This document shows, one piece after another, positions 1 to 9,048 of a stretch of DNA of 64,000 nucleotides (its first letter is position 1; every line of letters starts with the position of its first letter). A program made the position numbers and the translations under genes. Origin of the DNA: Mesorhizobium ciceri WSM4083 (GTDB taxonomy: Bacteria; Pseudomonadota; Alphaproteobacteria; Rhizobiales; Rhizobiaceae); contig NZ_JAFG01000010.1 in assembly GCF_000519305.1 (NCBI RefSeq), positions 62,001-126,000 of the forward strand, in the 5' to 3' direction. The notes under the pieces were generated by a model. That model saw only the letters and a program-made list of their open reading frames with translations. It did not search any database and was not told the DNA's origin.

Positions 1-6
1 CGCGCG

Positions 7-1740
7 GTGCTGATCAGGTCGTTGCCCCTGCTCGAGGCGCGCGGCATCGTGGTGGTCATTCTCGCCGGTGTCGTAGGCGTCATGGCGGGCATATTGGTCA
101 CGGCGATGAGCCAGATCGTGCAGGACCTGCACGGGCTGCTGTTCGGCGTTCAGCCAGGCGGCCGGCTTTCCGGCATGTTCTCGCTCGCCAATCCGATGCA
201 GGCGTTGATACCGGCGATCGGCGGCATGCTGCTGGGGCTGACGGTGGTCTGGCTCAGGATACGGAAATTCCGCACACCGATCGACCCGATCGAAGCCAAT
301 GCGCTCTATGGCGGGCGCATGTCGCTGACCGACACCTTCATCATCGCCGGCCAGACCATGATCTCCAGCGGTTTTGGCGCCTCGGTCGGGCTGGAAGCCG
401 GCTACACGCAGGTTGGCTCCGGGCTGGCATCGCGGCTGGCGGGCATCTTCAGGCTGCGCCGCAACGATGTCCGCATCCTGGTCGGCTGTGGTGCGGCCGG
501 CGCCATCGCCGCTGCCTTCGATGCACCGCTGACCGGCGCCTTCTACGGCTTCGAACTGGTCATCGGCATCTACTCGGTCGCCAATGTCGCGCCTGTCATG
601 ACCGCCGCGATCTCAGCCTCGCTGACCGCCGAGATGTTCGGCGGCGTGCCGTTTCCGCTTGAGCTTTCCGGTCTGCCGGCGCTCACCGCCAGCCAGTATG
701 TGCCGTTCCTGCTGCTCGGCCTGCTCGGCGGCGCCGCCTCGATCGCCATCATGCATCTGGTGACGTTGATCGAGCGCGGTTTTGCCAGGCTGTCGATCGA
801 TGCGTCGCTGCGCCCCGTCATCGGCGGCGTCATCGTTGGCTTGCTGGGGCTGATCACGCCGCAGGTGCTGTCCAGCGGCCATGGCGCGCTGCATCGCGAA
901 TTCTCGATGAATTACGGTTTGGCCGTGGTGGCCAGCGTCTTCGTGCTCAAGCTGGCGGCATCGGCGATCTCGCTGGGGTCGGGCTTTCGCGGCGGATTGT
1001 TCTTCGCCTCGCTGTTCCTCGGCGCGCTGCTCGGCAAGGCGTTCGCGGATGTGATGCTTGTTATTTCTCCGGCAACCGGCATCGACCCTGCCGTCGCCGC
1101 CGTCGTCGGCATGACTTCGCTCGCCGTCGGTGTCGTCGGCGGTCCGCTGACGATGACCTTCCTGGCGCTGGAATCGACCCGCGACCTGACGCTGACCGGC
1201 GTCGTGCTGGCCGCCTCGATCATGTCGGCCATCCTGGTGCGCGAAACCTTCGGTTACTCGTTCTCGACATGGCGCTTCCATCTGCGCGGCGAGACCATCC
1301 GCAGCGCCCATGATGTCGGCTGGATGCGCAGCCTCACAGTCGGCTCGATGATGCGCAAGGACATCAAGACCATCTATGCCTCGACGACGCTGGCAGCCTT
1401 CCGCAAGCAAGTGCCGCTCGGCTCGGCCCAACGCGTCATCGCCGTCGATGCGGGCGATCACTATGTCGGCGTGCTGATCGTGGCCGAACTGCACAGCGAT
1501 CCTTCCGATGGCGAGGTGCCGGTGCGCGATCTTGCCAAATACAAGGACGCGGTGCTGGTGCCGAGCATGAACGTGCAGGCCGCCGCCGAAACATTCCAGC
1601 GCGCCGGCGCCGAAGAACTCGCTGTCGTCGAGGATTTCACCGACCACATCGTGCTGGGCCTGTTGACCGAAGGCCATCTGATGCGGCGCTATGCCGAGGA
1701 ACTCGACAAGGCGCGCCGGGACCTGTCGGGCGAGGGTTGA
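7..1740 (+). CDS. ClC-family chloride channel/antiporter with C-terminal CBS domains (5' end cut by window)
   Basis: Inner-membrane voltage-gated-chloride-channel family protein of 577 visible residues. About ten hydrophobic helices span residues 15-415, followed by a cytoplasmic pair of CBS-like segments (about 440-570). The motif GLEAGY keeps the glutamate (residue 130) expected at the gating position of ClC proteins, and GSGFRGG near 320 matches the second anion-binding loop. The usual GSGIP and GREGP loops are altered: PIDPIEANA near 91-99 and GLEAGY at 128-133. The reading frame is open to the left edge and the first visible start is a GTG at base 7, so the true start may lie outside. 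Convergent with the MFS gene, 48 bases apart. Substrate anion and channel-versus-antiporter mode cannot be read from sequence. Confidence 0.85.
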   Translation: MLIRSLPLLEARGIVVVILAGVVGVMAGILVTAMSQIVQDLHGLLFGVQPGGRLSGMFSLANPMQALIPAIGGMLLGLTVVWLRIRKFRTPIDPIEANALYGGRMSLTDTFIIAGQTMISSGFGASVGLEAGYTQVGSGLASRLAGIFRLRRNDVRILVGCGAAGAIAAAFDAPLTGAFYGFELVIGIYSVANVAPVMTAAISASLTAEMFGGVPFPLELSGLPALTASQYVPFLLLGLLGGAASIAIMHLVTLIERGFARLSIDASLRPVIGGVIVGLLGLITPQVLSSGHGALHREFSMNYGLAVVASVFVLKLAASAISLGSGFRGGLFFASLFLGALLGKAFADVMLVISPATGIDPAVAAVVGMTSLAVGVVGGPLTMTFLALESTRDLTLTGVVLAASIMSAILVRETFGYSFSTWRFHLRGETIRSAHDVGWMRSLTVGSMMRKDIKTIYASTTLAAFRKQVPLGSAQRVIAVDAGDHYVGVLIVAELHSDPSDGEVPVRDLAKYKDAVLVPSMNVQAAAETFQRAGAEELAVVEDFTDHIVLGLLTEGHLMRRYAEELDKARRDLSGEG

Positions 1741-1788
1741 CAGGAAGGCCTAACCGGATGCCTGCGACAGTGGGCGCGGTTACGGAGC

Positions 1789-3432
1789 CTAATGCTCGAT
1801 TGGTCCCTTGGCCATCACAAGCGCCGTGCCGGCGGTGGTCGGGCGTTCGATCATGCGCCGCACGCGGGGCGGCTCGTCGCCGCTGTGGAGCGCCCGCACG
1901 CGTTCGCCGATGACGGCGTCGGCATGGGTGATGCGTCCATTGTGCCTGATATATTCGATCCAGGTCGGCGTGTGGTAATGCTCGATCCATACGGTGGGAT
2001 TCTCGAGATCGCGCGCCAGCGTCCAGTTGCGGGCGCCGTCACGGCGGCGGATGCGGCCGCGCTCGGCCATGATGGCGAGGAACTCCGGTTCGTCCTCGTG
2101 CCGGATCACATACTCGATCATGATGGCGATGGGGCCGCTGCGCGGCTTCAGGTCAAGCGCCAAATGCGGTTCCTTGAAGCGATTGAGCGGGTCGAGGTTG
2201 AGCACCTGCTGTTGCGGCAGCGGTAGCAAAAGACCGATGGCGCCGCCGGCCAGCATGGCGACGCTGGCTGCGATCAGCGCGGTCTCGGCGCCGTGCGCAT
2301 CGGCGACGACACCCCAGATCCAGCTGCCGAGCGCGATGCCGCCGAAGGTCGCGGTCTGGTAGACCGACAGCACCCGGCCGACCACCCAGCGCGGCGTCGC
2401 CATCTGCACCGTGACGTTGAAATGCGAAAGCGCGATCACCCAGCAGGCGCCGCCGACAAGCAGGCCGAGCGACGTCTGCCAGGCATGCTGGCTGACGGCG
2501 GCATTGAATGCGCAGACAGCGAAGCCGGCAAAAGCACAGCGCACCATCGTCTCGCTGGACAGCAACTGCCGCAGCCTGACGCTGATCAAGGCGCCGCCGA
2601 CCGCGCCGATGCCGAAGGCGCCGAGCATGATGCCATAGGTCAGCGCATCGCCCTTGACGACATCGCGCGCCACCAGAGGCAGCAACGCAAGCACAGCGCC
2701 TGCACTGAAGCCGAACGCAGCACCCCTGACCAGCACCTTGCCGATGTTGGGCGACATGGCGACATAGCGCAGGCCGGCGCCCATGGCAGCCCCCAGCGAC
2801 TCGCGCGGCAAGGTCGATATGGGCACGTTCGGCTTCCAGCGCGCCAGCACGACGATCAGGCCGATATAGCTCACCGCGTTCGCCGCGAAGGCGGCCGCGG
2901 CACCGGCCGCGGCGACGATGATGCCGCCGATTGCCGGACCGACGCTGCGCGTCAGGTTAAAGCCCATCGAATTGAGGGCGACGGCCGCCGGCACCTTGTT
3001 GCGGGGAACGATATCGCCGACGGAGGCTTGCCAGGATGGGCTGTTGAGCGCGGTGCCGCTGTCAATCAGGAAGGTGAAGGCAAGCAGCGTCCATGGCGTG
3101 ATCAGGCCTGAATAGGTGAACAGGGTCAGAAGCACCGACACCACCAGCATGAAGGTCTGGGCGACAAGCATCACCTTGCGCCGGTCGAAACTGTCGGCGA
3201 TGGCGCCGGCTACGAGTGCAAACAGCATGATCGGCAAGGTGGTCGAAGCCTGGACCAGGGCTACCTGATAGGGCGAGGTGGCGATCGTGGTCATCATCCA
3301 GGCGGCGCCGACACCCTGGATCAAGCCACCGAAATTCGAGACGAGACTTGCGCCCCACACGGCGCGGAAAATGCCGTGACGGAAGGGCGCCAGCGCCGAG
3401 ACGCTCTCGCTGTCCGGCTTTTCGTCAATCAT
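1789..3432 (-). CDS. MFS transporter (MFS_3/EntS-like) with C-terminal ABM-like domain
   Basis: 547-residue major facilitator protein. Residues 1-415 carry about twelve transmembrane helices with the A-type loop ADSFDRRKV after helix 2, typical of the MFS_3 (DUF894, enterobactin-exporter EntS-like) family, so export of a small molecule is the likely role. After the last helix, roughly residues 430-535 form a soluble cytoplasmic domain with the pattern of an antibiotic-biosynthesis-monooxygenase-like ferredoxin fold (EDEPEFLAIMAERG and HYHTPTWIEYIRH). This fused form occurs in several proteobacterial MFS_3 proteins. It is transcribed in the same direction as the flagellar genes that end 231 bases upstream, but it is not a motility gene; in S. 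meliloti flhA follows fliQ at this place. Substrate unknown. Confidence 0.85.
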   Translation of the reverse strand: MIDEKPDSESVSALAPFRHGIFRAVWGASLVSNFGGLIQGVGAAWMMTTIATSPYQVALVQASTTLPIMLFALVAGAIADSFDRRKVMLVAQTFMLVVSVLLTLFTYSGLITPWTLLAFTFLIDSGTALNSPSWQASVGDIVPRNKVPAAVALNSMGFNLTRSVGPAIGGIIVAAAGAAAAFAANAVSYIGLIVVLARWKPNVPISTLPRESLGAAMGAGLRYVAMSPNIGKVLVRGAAFGFSAGAVLALLPLVARDVVKGDALTYGIMLGAFGIGAVGGALISVRLRQLLSSETMVRCAFAGFAVCAFNAAVSQHAWQTSLGLLVGGACWVIALSHFNVTVQMATPRWVVGRVLSVYQTATFGGIALGSWIWGVVADAHGAETALIAASVAMLAGGAIGLLLPLPQQQVLNLDPLNRFKEPHLALDLKPRSGPIAIMIEYVIRHEDEPEFLAIMAERGRIRRRDGARNWTLARDLENPTVWIEHYHTPTWIEYIRHNGRITHADAVIGERVRALHSGDEPPRVRRMIERPTTAGTALVMAKGPIEH

Positions 3433-3662
3433 TTGGGGTTCCTGCCATGTCGTGCCTGCTCGTCAGACAATCCGTTTGCGCAGACCGTTTGCCGAAAGTA
3501 GGGCATGGCGCCGCAAAGGGCAAAAAAGCTCATGGTCCAACAATGGGATAGAGGCGGTCCAGGCCTTGTCCGCCGTGGGTCCGGAGGTGCCGCTGGGATC
3601 AGTGGCGTCTGGCTTCAGACAGGGTGAACGGCATGTCGCGGGCACACCTTCCTGGAAAAGGT
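3433..3662. other. Intergenic gap between fliQ and the MFS gene
   Basis: No convincing gene is seen in these 230 bases. Open frames here are out-of-frame extensions of neighbours. The gap should hold the MFS promoter and the end of the flgE-fliQ transcript, but no clear Rho-independent hairpin with a T tract was found. No remnant of flhA or fliR is visible, although these follow fliQ in related rhizobia. Confidence 0.5.
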
Positions 3663-3929
3663 TCAGAACCCGTTCTGGATACGCTCGAAGATGACGTTGG
3701 TGAAGGCCGATATCTGGCTGCCGATGAAGGGGCCCGTCAGCGCCACCACCAGCATGATGGCGACGATCTTCGGCACGAAGGTCAAGGTGATCTCCTGCAC
3801 CTGCGTCAGCGCCTGGATGAGGGCGATGCCGATGCCGACCGCCATGGCGACCAGCACCACCGGAGCGGACGCGACGAGCACCGTCCACACCGCGTACTGG
3901 ACGATGTCGAGAGCGTCGGCCTCATTCAT
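3663..3929 (-). CDS. fliQ: Flagellar export apparatus protein FliQ
   Basis: 88 residues, the usual size of FliQ, with two long hydrophobic helices (about 15-38 and 52-75) separated by the conserved short loop TQVQEITLTFVPK. FliQ is part of the FliPQR export gate in the inner membrane at the base of the flagellum. It is the last gene of the minus-strand block flgE-flgK-flgL-flaF-flbT-flgD-fliQ and lies 24 bases after flgD. Its gate partner FliP is encoded in another block (19462-20193); FliR and FlhA are not in the window. Confidence 0.95.
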   Translation of the reverse strand: MNEADALDIVQYAVWTVLVASAPVVLVAMAVGIGIALIQALTQVQEITLTFVPKIVAIMLVVALTGPFIGSQISAFTNVIFERIQNGF

Positions 3930-3953
3930 GGGACTGGCTCTCTGCCGAAAGCG

Positions 3954-4361
3954 TCAGCTAGCTGCCTTGACCGAAACTCCCGGACCGACCGCGACTTCGG
4001 TGCCGTTCTGCAGCACGGCGATGAGACCGCTGCTGGCGAGGCGCACCGAAGCCACGGTGCCCGTCGTCAGGCCGTCGGCGGAGGTTATCGAGCGCCCGAT
4101 CAGTGCGTCGGCCTGCGACAGCGCCGAGGACTGCATGATCTGATTGAGCTTGGTGTTGGTCTGCACCGATTGCTCGACCTGCGAGAAGGTGGCGAGTTGG
4201 GCGACATACTGCGTCGAATCCATCGGCTTGGTCGGATCCTGGTTCTTCATCTCGGCGATCAGAAGCTTCAGGAAGGACTGGTAGTCGACCGCTGTCTTCG
4301 AGGTCGAGGCCGTGGCCTGATTGGCGCCTGTCGGAATCGTCGTCGTCATGTCCACGTTCAT
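3954..4361 (-). CDS. flgD: Flagellar hook-capping protein FlgD
   Basis: 135 residues, matching the short FlgD of rhizobia. The N-terminal region shows the FlgD signature: YQSFLKLLIAEMKNQDP (about 27-43) followed by STQYVAQLATFSQVEQ. The C-terminal part (about 80-135) is a short beta-rich capping domain. FlgD caps the growing hook in the periplasm and outside the cell and is exported through the flagellar pathway, so no Sec signal is present. Its ATG overlaps the TGA of flbT by one base (TGATG), implying translational coupling. Confidence 0.93.
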   Translation of the reverse strand: MNVDMTTTIPTGANQATASTSKTAVDYQSFLKLLIAEMKNQDPTKPMDSTQYVAQLATFSQVEQSVQTNTKLNQIMQSSALSQADALIGRSITSADGLTTGTVASVRLASSGLIAVLQNGTEVAVGPGVSVKAAS

Positions 4362-4804
4362 CAGTAGCGTGCTCCCACGGCCAGCGGGCGCTCGGCACCC
4401 AAAACATCGTCATTACCACCCAGCGCGCGGCGTTCGAGCGGATAAAGCGCGCGGATCGCCTTCAGCGCTTCGTAGATATGATCCTCGCCGACCATGCGGT
4501 CGATCTGTTTCAGCGCGCTGCAGATCTGGGTGTCCTCGAAGCTTGCCAGAAGCAGCGGCAGCGAACGGCGGAACATATCGCGCGCGGCGGCGGCGCCCGC
4601 CGGATTCATCAGCATGACCTGAAGGATGAAATAAAGCTGCTTGAGCGGCGTCGAGGCATCGTCGGCCTGGATCACGTGGCTTTCGAGCAGGAACTGGACG
4701 TCGTTCATCAATTCGACGGTGACCTTGCGGTCGACCCGGATGACGGCGCCGTTGATGTAGATCTTTTCGTTCGGCTTGAGCGATATCTTCAGCGTGTTGG
4801 TCAT
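4361..4804 (-). CDS. flbT: Flagellin synthesis regulator FlbT
   Basis: 147 residues. The sequence beginning MTNTLKISLKPNEKIYING and the segment DDASTPLKQLYFILQVMLM are typical of FlbT, a small cytoplasmic protein of alphaproteobacteria. In Caulobacter FlbT acts on the 5' untranslated region of flagellin mRNA; in Brucella it is a positive regulator of flagellin. The ATG at 4804 overlaps the stop of flaF (ATGA), which fixes the start even though the frame stays open further upstream. Encoded directly with flaF, as in all relatives. Candidate targets are the stem-loops upstream of the two flagellin genes here (18031-18052 and 19298-19318). Confidence 0.95.
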   Translation of the reverse strand: MTNTLKISLKPNEKIYINGAVIRVDRKVTVELMNDVQFLLESHVIQADDASTPLKQLYFILQVMLMNPAGAAAARDMFRRSLPLLLASFEDTQICSALKQIDRMVGEDHIYEALKAIRALYPLERRALGGNDDVLGAERPLAVGARY

Positions 4805-5148
4805 TGAATGCCGTCCCTGATGATCTGGGACACCTCGATCAACCCTTCGAAATTGTTGGTGCGGCCCTGACGGATGTCCTCCGCCTCGCGCAGCAGCCAC
4901 AGGCCGATGGAAATGAGATTGGCGCGCAGTTCCTTGGGCAGGGCGTTGTCGCTGGAGCCAAGATCCTCGACGAAGGCGGTCCAGACGCGGTTGGTGAAAT
5001 GAAGCGCCTCGATCGCCTCCATCGAATCGTGGCCGGCCACTGCCGCCGCCGCCAGCATGTCGATCGAGCGGGTCAGAAGCTCCCGCTCGCGGTCCTTCGC
5101 GTCGGCAACGGAGTTGCTCTGGATGTCGGCGTAGGAGAATTGGTACAT
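4801..5148 (-). CDS. flaF: Flagellar biosynthesis regulator FlaF
   Basis: 115 residues with the FlaF family pattern (start MYQFSYADIQ, then REAEDIRQGRTNNFEGLIEVS near the C-terminus). FlaF is a small all-helical cytoplasmic protein that in Caulobacter and Brucella works with FlbT to balance flagellin production and secretion. It lies between flgL and flbT, its stop overlapping the flbT start by four bases, and 31 bases after flgL. No catalytic motif is expected. Confidence 0.95.
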   Translation of the reverse strand: MYQFSYADIQSNSVADAKDRERELLTRSIDMLAAAAVAGHDSMEAIEALHFTNRVWTAFVEDLGSSDNALPKELRANLISIGLWLLREAEDIRQGRTNNFEGLIEVSQIIRDGIQ

Positions 5149-5179
5149 CGTTGGGGCTCTACCGTTCCGTTAAGCGTTG

Positions 5180-6223
5180 TCAGGTCAGGTAATTCAACAG
5201 GCTGAGCTGCTGCAGGCGTGCGGTCAACGCGAAAGACGTTTCGATGTGCTGTGTCAGGTCCGCGACCCGTGTTGCGGCTGCCGCCGGATCGACGGCTTCC
5301 AGATCGAGAATGTGCCGTTCGAAAAGGTCGACCTGCGTTTTCATCCGATCGTTGGCATCGGAAACCCGCTTCTGGACGATGCCGGTCTCGGATTGAAGCT
5401 GGCCAATGCCGCTCAGCGCTTCGCCAACCAGTGTGGTGGAGCGGCTGACAACCGTATTCTTCGCCGCCTGGCTGATGTTGCTGGACATCAGGCTGCTGAC
5501 CATGGCTGCGGCCATGGCTAGTTTCTGAATGCCATCGCTGTTGGCGCTGGTCGAAGTCGGTGTGGTTTCGTTGAGTGCGATGCGGCTGACGATCTGCTGG
5601 TCGGTGGCGTTCGACCAGTTGCCCTGCCAACCCGCGCCCGCGAACTGCGGCGCCACATCATTGGTGATGAAATCGTCCATCTGGGCAGCCGTGATATTGG
5701 CCGCTGCCGGGTCGTCCTGGGTGAAACCGAAATTGGTGAGGAAAGCGGTATCGAACGCAGCCTTGGCAGGAGAGCCGGCGGCCGTGAAATCGTTGATCGG
5801 CTTGACGTCTGTGTTGGTGCCGGCAAACAGATATTCACCATTGACGCTGGTGTTGAGGATCGAGGTCAGCTGCTGGATGGTCGCCTTGCCGGAGTCCCGG
5901 GTGAGGCTGTTGGACGAGTCGCTCGAGGAAGCGGTGGTCAGGGCGGACAGGAAGGTCTGCGCGGCGGTGGAGAGCTGACCAAGCGAGGTCTGCGTCGAGG
6001 AAAGCCGGGCGCCGACCAGGCCGTTGGAATCGATGATGACGTTGAGCCGGTCAAGGTCGCGCTGGAAGGTGACGGCCTGGGTGGTGCGCCCGCCGAGAGC
6101 CAGGCCGACATCGGCGACCCTGCCCGTCGAGGATTCCTTGGTGGCTTTGACGAGTTCGGCCTGCATGCGCATCTGCTGGGAGCGCATGGCATTGGAGATT
6201 GCGGCCGAGGAGACTGAAGTCAT
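5180..6223 (-). CDS. flgL: Hook-filament junction protein FlgL (HAP3)
   Basis: 347 residues with flagellin-like N- and C-terminal coiled-coil regions. The N-terminus is of flagellin/FlgL type (SSAAISNAMRSQQMRMQAEL), residues 45-70 read RTTQAVTFQRDLDRLNVII, and the C-terminal helix (about 285-347) includes TGIVQKRVSDANDRM. It follows flgK by four bases in the flgE-flgK-flgL order usual for rhizobia, which separates it from the true flagellins elsewhere in the window. Exported by the flagellar system and assembled between hook and filament. Confidence 0.93.
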   Translation of the reverse strand: MTSVSSAAISNAMRSQQMRMQAELVKATKESSTGRVADVGLALGGRTTQAVTFQRDLDRLNVIIDSNGLVGARLSSTQTSLGQLSTAAQTFLSALTTASSSDSSNSLTRDSGKATIQQLTSILNTSVNGEYLFAGTNTDVKPINDFTAAGSPAKAAFDTAFLTNFGFTQDDPAAANITAAQMDDFITNDVAPQFAGAGWQGNWSNATDQQIVSRIALNETTPTSTSANSDGIQKLAMAAAMVSSLMSSNISQAAKNTVVSRSTTLVGEALSGIGQLQSETGIVQKRVSDANDRMKTQVDLFERHILDLEAVDPAAAATRVADLTQHIETSFALTARLQQLSLLNYLT

Positions 6224-6227
6224 GGAA

Positions 6228-7682
6228 TTATCCCACCGCGTTGAGCAAGGCCGTCATCATGTCGTCGACGGTTTTCATCATTCGGGCCGATGCCTGGTAG
6301 GTGTGTTCGAGGTCGAGCAGCAGCGACATTTCCTGGTCGACATTGACCCCGGTCGCGTTGGACAGCGCCTCGGCGCTGCGCGATGCCAGTGCTTCCTTGG
6401 CGTCGGAGGCGGTCGAAGCCTGCTGGCGCACGCCCTCGAACCAGCCGATCGAATTGGCGGCGTAGTCGGACACGCTGGACGTTGCAGAAACCCCGGCGGC
6501 GGGGTCGAAAGTCATCGGCTGGTCGAGCCGGTCGCCATAGGCAACGAGAAGGGTGGAATAGGATGCGCCGCCGCCCGTGTTGGCGACATAGGCCGCACCG
6601 TTGGCGCCGCCGTCGCGCAGCAGCGTCGGGTTGCCGCCGGTGCTCGGGTCCATCGCTGCATTGACGCTGATGGATGCGGCAAGGCCGGTGACCAGCGTGC
6701 CCGCGGCCGGCACGGCCGGCGCGCCCGACCAGGTGAACAGGCCGGCGGCATTGGCCATCGAGGGTGCGGTCTCGGCAAAAGCGGTGATCAGGCCACGCGC
6801 CGTCTCGTCGAGCTGGCTCTGCATGGTCGAGGCGACACCGTCGCGCAATTGCAGCAGGCCGGCAAGCGTGCCGCTGGCGCTGGTGTTGCCGCCGGCACCC
6901 GCCGAGATCGGCACGTTGTCGATGTAGACGGCATTGCCGGCGGCACCCGCGGTATAGCCTGCCGACGCCGCGAAGGTGACCGTGCGCGGTATCGTCTCGA
7001 ACAAAGTCGTGCCATCGCCGGTGGTGATGACCATGTCATTGTCGCCTCGCGTGAAGGTCGACACCGGGACATAGTTCGAAATCTTCTTCAAAAGCGCGTC
7101 GCGCTGGTCGAGCGCATCGGAAACGTCGGTGCCGGAACGGGTTCCGGACATGACGGCCGTGTTGGCATCCTGGAACTGGCCGAGCAGCGAGTTCAGGTCA
7201 TCGACGGCGGTGGCGATCTGGCCGTCGGTCTGGGTGCGGAAATCCTGGACTGCCTTGGAGCCCTCGTTGAGCGAGCGCACGACCTGCTTGGCGGCGTCGA
7301 TGACGGAGGCACCGAGGTTCTGGTTGGACGGCGAGGTGGCGTAGAGCTGCAGCGCCTTCTGCAGGTCGGCGATGGCGGTCGAGGGCGAGGACGCATTGTC
7401 GACGCCATTGACCGCAACGCCCAGCTGATCCATGCCGCTGTAGAGCGCGCTCTGGCCGCTCCAGGCCGACAGCGCGCCGAGATTCTGGCGAAACAAAAGC
7501 TCGTTGGCTGCGCGCTGGATATCGACCGAACGCGCGCCCGGCGCCGTGCTGGTGACGACGGCCTGGCGCCGCGAATAGTCCGGGTTGGAGGCGTCGGCGA
7601 CGTTGCGCGAGACAACGCTGGTCTGTCGCGCGGTGTTCATAAGCGCCGACTGGGCGATACTCAATGCGGTAGACAGTGACAT
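6228..7682 (-). CDS. flgK: Hook-filament junction protein FlgK (HAP1)
   Basis: 484 residues. The N-terminus (SLSTALSIAQSALMNTARQ, then VSRNVADASNPDYSRRQAV) is the rod/hook/HAP motif, and the C-terminus (VNVDQEMSLLLDLEHTYQAS, then MMKTVDDMMTALLNAVG) is the classic FlgK ending. The middle is alanine- and glycine-rich and variable, as expected for the surface domains. Lies 27 bases after flgE and 4 bases before flgL on the same strand. Confidence 0.95.
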   Translation of the reverse strand: MSLSTALSIAQSALMNTARQTSVVSRNVADASNPDYSRRQAVVTSTAPGARSVDIQRAANELLFRQNLGALSAWSGQSALYSGMDQLGVAVNGVDNASSPSTAIADLQKALQLYATSPSNQNLGASVIDAAKQVVRSLNEGSKAVQDFRTQTDGQIATAVDDLNSLLGQFQDANTAVMSGTRSGTDVSDALDQRDALLKKISNYVPVSTFTRGDNDMVITTGDGTTLFETIPRTVTFAASAGYTAGAAGNAVYIDNVPISAGAGGNTSASGTLAGLLQLRDGVASTMQSQLDETARGLITAFAETAPSMANAAGLFTWSGAPAVPAAGTLVTGLAASISVNAAMDPSTGGNPTLLRDGGANGAAYVANTGGGASYSTLLVAYGDRLDQPMTFDPAAGVSATSSVSDYAANSIGWFEGVRQQASTASDAKEALASRSAEALSNATGVNVDQEMSLLLDLEHTYQASARMMKTVDDMMTALLNAVG

Positions 7683-7709
7683 GCGGGTCTTTCGCGGGCG
7701 ACGCCCGTC

Positions 7710-8969
7710 TTATCTCTTCAGGTTGACAAGGACGTCCATCAGATCGGAACCGGTCTGGAAGACTTTCGAATTGGCGGTGTAGCTGCGCTGTGCCGCGATC
7801 ATGTTGGTCAGTTCTTCGGCGATATCGACGTTGGAATTCTCGAGCGCGCCGGAGATGATGGAGCCGAGCTTGCCTTCATTGGCAAAGCCGACACGAACCG
7901 CACCGGACTCGGTGCCCTGCGAATAGACGTTGCCGGGCAGCGCGGTGAGCTGGTCCGGGCTCTGCACGTCGGCCAGCGGAATCTTGTAGAGGGGCTTGGT
8001 CGAGCCGTCCTTGTACTGGGCGTAGATTGTGCCGTCCTTGCTGATCTGGACCTTGTCGATGGTGCTCGGCGCGTTGCCGTTGACCTGGGCGTCGGAAACC
8101 GTGAAGCCGGTGCCGAGCTGGGTCAGCGCCGACAGATCGAGATTGAGGGTGGCGCCGTTCGGCACGGTGAATGAAACGCCGGTGGGCGTGCCGGTGAGCT
8201 TGCCGGTGGTGGTGTCGAAGGTCAGGTTGGCCGAGCCCAGAAAGCCGCCGGCGGTGTAGGGGAACGATGTTCCAGGGGTGGCCTTCGACTGATCGAAGAC
8301 CGCCACCTGCCAGGTGCCGGCGCCGGTGTTGGTGAAATAGACGTCGAGCAGCTTCTTGTTGCCGAGATTGTCATAGGCGACCATCGAGGATTTCGACGTG
8401 TATTGCGCGGTCGCAGCGTTGGCGGCGGGCAGGTTGGCGGTCGCGACCGGTGTCGCGCCTGCCGGCAGGTTGCCGGCATAGCTACCCTCGGTGCTCGGCG
8501 TTGCGGTCATTCCCTGGTCTGAGATGACAACCGGAACCAATCCCTCGAAGCCGTTGACCGTCGCTGCCGGCACGCCATTTTCATAGCTGTAGGCCATCAG
8601 CTGGAAGCCGGCCGAGTTGACCAGCCTGCCCTGCCCATCGGGAACGAAGGCGCCGGCGCGGGTCAGATAGGGCGTACCGCTCGGATCCTGAACGACAAAG
8701 AAGCCATCGCCGCTGACGGCAAGGTCGGATACCGAGGTCGTGTACTGAAGCACGCCCGGATCGCTGACCGCCTGGCGGATCGTCGTGGTGACGCCGCCGG
8801 AATTGTAGGCACCGCCGGTCGACGGCATGACCAGCGTCGAAAATTCGGCGGAGGACCGCTTGTAGCCGGTGGTGTCGGAATTGGCGATGTTGTCGGCGAC
8901 CGTCGATAGGCGGTTTGCCTGGGCGTTCATGCCGGAAACGCCGGTCCGCATCATTCCGTAGAGGCTCAT
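7710..8969 (-). CDS. flgE: Flagellar hook protein FlgE
   Basis: 419 residues. The N-terminal rod/hook motif is clear (GMMRTGVSGMNAQANRLSTV, then ADNIANSDTTGYKRS), a FlgE-type central region follows (SKSSMVAYDNLGNKK), and the C-terminal motif NSNVDIAEELTNMIAAQRSY is shared by hook and rod proteins. Its size and position, first in the flgE-flgK-flgL block and next to rem, separate it from FlgF and FlgG. A GGAGACG Shine-Dalgarno precedes the ATG at 8969. In S. meliloti this operon depends on Rem. Confidence 0.95.
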   Translation of the reverse strand: MSLYGMMRTGVSGMNAQANRLSTVADNIANSDTTGYKRSSAEFSTLVMPSTGGAYNSGGVTTTIRQAVSDPGVLQYTTSVSDLAVSGDGFFVVQDPSGTPYLTRAGAFVPDGQGRLVNSAGFQLMAYSYENGVPAATVNGFEGLVPVVISDQGMTATPSTEGSYAGNLPAGATPVATANLPAANAATAQYTSKSSMVAYDNLGNKKLLDVYFTNTGAGTWQVAVFDQSKATPGTSFPYTAGGFLGSANLTFDTTTGKLTGTPTGVSFTVPNGATLNLDLSALTQLGTGFTVSDAQVNGNAPSTIDKVQISKDGTIYAQYKDGSTKPLYKIPLADVQSPDQLTALPGNVYSQGTESGAVRVGFANEGKLGSIISGALENSNVDIAEELTNMIAAQRSYTANSKVFQTGSDLMDVLVNLKR

Positions 8970-9048
8970 CGAAACGTCTCCGCTGTGTCCATGCTGCTGG
9001 CTACGAGGCTACGCATGTTTTCTTGCGCGAGGCTGGCGCGGCGCTGCA

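Noticed and set aside
613..1677. Minus-strand frame of 354 codons opposite the ClC gene
   Set aside because: Composition (His/Arg/Gln/Asp-rich) is that of an antisense frame; no family resemblance.
6024..7679. Plus-strand frame of 551 codons opposite flgK
   Set aside because: Shadow of flgK with Gly/Arg/His-rich content and no recognisable motif.
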